A DNA stretch of 7,374 nucleotides from contig JAUWDN010000042.1 in assembly GCA_030608765.1 (NCBI GenBank), positions 1-7,374 of the forward strand. Reading direction: 5' to 3'. Both the position numbers and the translations under genes were made by a program. Below are positions 5,291 to 7,374 of this stretch, piece by piece. Origin of the DNA: Promethearchaeota archaeon. Lineage in GTDB: Archaea; Asgardarchaeota; Lokiarchaeia; Sigynarchaeales; SOKP01. The notes below the pieces were generated by a model, which was not told the DNA's origin, made no database searches, and saw nothing but the letters and a program-made list of their open reading frames with translations. Position 1 is the first letter of the stretch; the number at the start of each line of letters is the position of its first letter.

Positions 5291-6493
5291 TTATTGTGAT
5301 TTTCTTAATTGGTTTAATATTTTGAGGTTAGCATCTAAATCAAATTGAACTTTTACGCGACCTGTCCCCATTGGCACGACTTGCCCTATGATCACATTTT
5401 CAGGAATTCCTAACAAGCGCTCTTCTTCGCCATAAAGACCAGCATCTAATAATTGGTTTACAGTTACTTCAAAAGCCGCTCTCGCAAACACGCTTGACTT
5501 TGATCCTGAAATTCCATGTCTACCGATTGATTGAATTGAGCCTTCTACACACATTAATTCTGCCAAGATTAATAAATGTCTTTTATCAACATCTAATCCT
5601 TGTTGTTCTAACACTTTTTGAGCTTCATTAATTATCATATTTCTCGCAGCTTCGATACCGTAAAGTTTTTCAATTTCGTGAATATGGTTTGAAACCGTTC
5701 GAGTAATATCAACTCCTTCAATTTGAACGACGCCAGGCATATTTGTTCCTTCAGTCTTAATAACCCATTCCTTTCCATCGTCAGTTGGGGTTAATAACCC
5801 TCTTTTAATCCCTCGTACGCCTTTTACAACTTTTTTAAGGATTTTTTCTCTTAACTTCTGAAGGCTTTGAAGATCTTCAGTTTGAGGATCAATAATTATA
5901 GAATTTCCTTCTCGTTTGATTGTTCCCTTTTTCTTGTATCTTTTTAAAATTTCAGGAATAGAATCGATATCGATTCCTTTTTTTTCGCAAATATCAGGAA
6001 TTAGATTGATTATAATGTTCCAATTAACAAAGTCTAAGTCTACATCGTGTGTAATTTGCTCTATACGAATTTGTTCAATTCTTTTGTGAACCTCAATTGC
6101 TTTTTCTTCACTTTGGTTGTAGGGTTCTTCTAAATAAATCGTTTGTTGAGGTGTGCTAGGAAAACGTCGAGCGTCGACAATCTCTATGAGGCGTGGAAGT
6201 CCCTGTGTGACCGAAAACTCTTCAACTCCTGCGTAGTGGAACGTTCTTAGCGTCATTTGAGTCCCGGGCTCACCAATTGACTGAGCAGCAACTGTTCCTA
6301 CAGGTTCGTTCGTTTCAACAATGGCATTATTATAATTAACATAAATCTTATTTAAAAGGTATTCCAATTGTTCTTCTTCTAATTCTTCATCTTTAACACG
6401 ATTTCTTATTTTCTCGATGAGATCCTCAGGAATACCATCATCTTTTAATTCTTCTAAGTTATCATCTAATATTTTTTTAGTAACTTTTCCCAT
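5291..6493 (-). CDS. rpoA2: DNA-directed RNA polymerase subunit A''
   Basis: A'' is the C-terminal part of the largest RNA polymerase subunit (equivalent to the end of eukaryotic RPB1 and bacterial beta'). It contributes the trigger loop, part of the cleft and the jaw. The 400 residues are close to the family norm. A variable acidic N-terminus (1-60) is followed by [20 protein letters not shown] (64-83) and [19 protein letters not shown] (84-102), the trigger-loop region, with IEIVDARR next. Residues about 115-240 are the variable jaw. The C-terminal clamp region includes [60 protein letters not shown] and [14 protein letters not shown]. No intein interrupts it. The ATG has AAGGT 8 bases upstream. 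It starts 29 bases after rpoA1, and a partial copy of its last codons lies 160 bases downstream. Confidence 0.98.
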   Translation of the reverse strand: MGKVTKKILDDNLEELKDDGIPEDLIEKIRNRVKDEELEEEQLEYLLNKIYVNYNNAIVETNEPVGTVAAQSIGEPGTQMTLRTFHYAGVEEFSVTQGLPRLIEIVDARRFPSTPQQTIYLEEPYNQSEEKAIEVHKRIEQIRIEQITHDVDLDFVNWNIIINLIPDICEKKGIDIDSIPEILKRYKKKGTIKREGNSIIIDPQTEDLQSLQKLREKILKKVVKGVRGIKRGLLTPTDDGKEWVIKTEGTNMPGVVQIEGVDITRTVSNHIHEIEKLYGIEAARNMIINEAQKVLEQQGLDVDKRHLLILAELMCVEGSIQSIGRHGISGSKSSVFARAAFEVTVNQLLDAGLYGEEERLLGIPENVIIGQVVPMGTGRVKVQFDLDANLKILNQLRKSQ

Positions 6494-6501
6494 AATCCAT
6501 T

Positions 6502-6506
6502 ACCTT
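6502..6506 (-). promoter_or_regulatory. Ribosome binding site of rpoA2
   Basis: AAGGT on the minus strand lies 8 bases before the rpoA2 ATG at 6493 and supports that start within the 29-base rpoA1-rpoA2 spacer. The spacer also contains the palindrome TTTTTTAAAAAA (6511-6522) directly after the rpoA1 stop. Confidence 0.5.
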
Positions 6507-6522
6507 AAAGTTTTTTAAAAAA

Positions 6523-7374
6523 TCATCCTAATTTTTCTTTTTTCCATTCTTGATATCCTTTTGTGAGTTTTCCTCTCCATTCTGCGTTTTTCCCGGTCTC
6601 CTTGTTGTATAATTCTCGCAATTCTTCTTCGCTTAGAGTTTTATCTTTTTCTTCTTGTTTAGGCTTTTTTTTAGGTTCTTCTTTTACGGGTTCTTTTGCT
6701 GTAGGTTTTTTAGCTGTCGATTTTTTAGCTGCGAGTTTGGGTTTAGGAGTTTTTTTAATTTCTTCGCGAATTTCATTTAAATCAAGTGATTTAGCTTTAA
6801 GTAGAAGCACTTCAAGATTTACAGCATCAGAATGATCTGTATGCATAGGGTCAATACCATCATCACCATAGCGGAATTGAATAATGTTTTTATCGCTATT
6901 TCTTACTGTTCCATCATTTTCTATTATCATATCTTGTAAAGCGTTTACTAACCGTCTTTGCATGTACCCACTAGTGGATGTACGAACGGCAGTATCTACG
7001 AGGCCTTCTCTCCCGCCCATGGCATGGAAAAAGAATTCCTCGGGATTTAAGCCCTTCCGATAGGAACTTTCAACAAAACCACGAGCTCGAGGAGTTAAAT
7101 CGTTTACTTTGAAATGTGGAAGTGTTCTTGAACTATAGCCTCTGTTAATTCTTTCGCCTCTTATCGCTTGTTGACCTACGACGGCTGACATCTGTCCCAG
7201 ATTTAAAATATTGCCTCTTGCTCCTGACTTAGTCATTATTACAGAATGAGCTTCGTCCCCTATATAGTCTGCAGCAGTTTCTTCAGCCATTTTACGCGCT
7301 TCTGCGAGCAATTGTCGGATTCTAAGTTCAAGGGTTTCTCGCATTGAACGTCCAGGAGCTCTATTCAGGACAGT
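6523..7374 (-). CDS. rpoA1: DNA-directed RNA polymerase subunit A', C-terminal part (5' end beyond window)
   Basis: A' is the N-terminal part of the largest RNA polymerase subunit; only its last 283 residues or so are visible. The frame is open to the window edge (LNRAPGRSMRETLE), so the ATG at 7344 is internal. The funnel region is seen as MTKSGARGNILNLGQMS followed by GQQAIRGERINRGY and RTLPHF. The bridge helix region is ARGFVESSYRKGLNPEEFF then FHAMGGREGLVDTAVRTS and GYMQRRLVNALQDM. The normal end of the family is near FRYGDDGIDPM. Here the chain continues about 107 residues: a short helix-prone segment, a Lys/Pro/Ala-rich linker (about 6643-6756) and a compact final segment with LYNKETGKNAEWRGKLTKGY (6532-6636). 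The extension is unusual for an A' subunit as I know it. The core is intact as far as visible. Confidence 0.97.
   Translation of the reverse strand, partial: TVLNRAPGRSMRETLELRIRQLLAEARKMAEETAADYIGDEAHSVIMTKSGARGNILNLGQMSAVVGQQAIRGERINRGYSSRTLPHFKVNDLTPRARGFVESSYRKGLNPEEFFFHAMGGREGLVDTAVRTSTSGYMQRRLVNALQDMIIENDGTVRNSDKNIIQFRYGDDGIDPMHTDHSDAVNLEVLLLKAKSLDLNEIREEIKKTPKPKLAAKKSTAKKPTAKEPVKEEPKKKPKQEEKDKTLSEEELRELYNKETGKNAEWRGKLTKGYQEWKKEKLG

Noticed and set aside
6563..6835. Plus-strand Ser/Phe-rich frame opposite the rpoA1 tail
   Set aside because: It is the complement of the Lys/Glu-rich rpoA1 extension; the composition is explained by that strand.
5291..7374. Intein or insertion in the polymerase genes
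   Set aside because: Conserved motifs run without interruption through both visible polymerase genes; only the A' C-terminal tail is extra.
1..7374. CRISPR array, insertion sequence or defence locus
   Set aside because: No regularly spaced repeats, transposase, integrase or known defence-type domain was found in any frame.

Overview
This is an AT-rich archaeal chromosome segment (roughly one third G+C by eye). Most of it is the minus-strand transcription/translation cluster rpoA1 - rpoA2 - rpl30e - nusA - rps12 - rps7, read from right to left. The split of the largest RNA polymerase subunit into A' and A'', an L30e gene beside RNA polymerase genes, the short two-KH NusA and the archaeal-type S12 and S7 all point to Archaea. 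The low G+C and Lys/Asn-rich proteins do not fix the lineage. An Asgard-type or other uncultured archaeon is possible but is only a guess.

Layout: (1) positions 2-706 (+) hold the C-terminal three quarters of aspartate carbamoyltransferase (pyrB), ending in a small hairpin with a T-tract. (2) 720-2714 (-) is a convergent 664-residue gene with an unusual architecture: an N-terminal ArsR-like winged helix, an archaeal NrdD-type ATP-cone, and a strongly diverged anaerobic ribonucleotide reductase (NrdD) body that stops just before the zinc/glycyl-radical C-terminus. (3) 2715-3018 is a 304-base gap with T-tracts that may end the ribosomal operon, several short palindromes and a TATA-like promoter for the 664-residue gene. 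(4) 3019-4669 (-) carries rps7, rps12 and nusA, with a 99-base gap between nusA and rps12 that contains a perfect 20-base palindrome. (5) 4677-5051 (-) is rpl30e, closely coupled to nusA. (6) 5052-5290 is a 239-base gap with a good leaderless-type TATA signal before rpl30e and a degenerate copy of the last codons of rpoA2. (7) 5291-6493 (-) is complete rpoA2. (8) 6523 to the window edge (-) is the 3' part of rpoA1, with a long Lys/Pro-rich C-terminal extension.

The core genes work together: A' and A'' jointly form the polymerase active centre (bridge helix in A', trigger loop in A''), NusA is a KH-domain transcription factor, and L30e, S12 and S7 are ribosomal proteins. The point of greatest interest is the 664-residue protein. 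It looks like a ribonucleotide reductase that has lost its radical-bearing domain while keeping a nucleotide-sensing domain and a DNA-binding domain, so it may be a nucleotide-responsive regulator. Second are the duplicated rpoA2 tail and the extended A' C-terminus.
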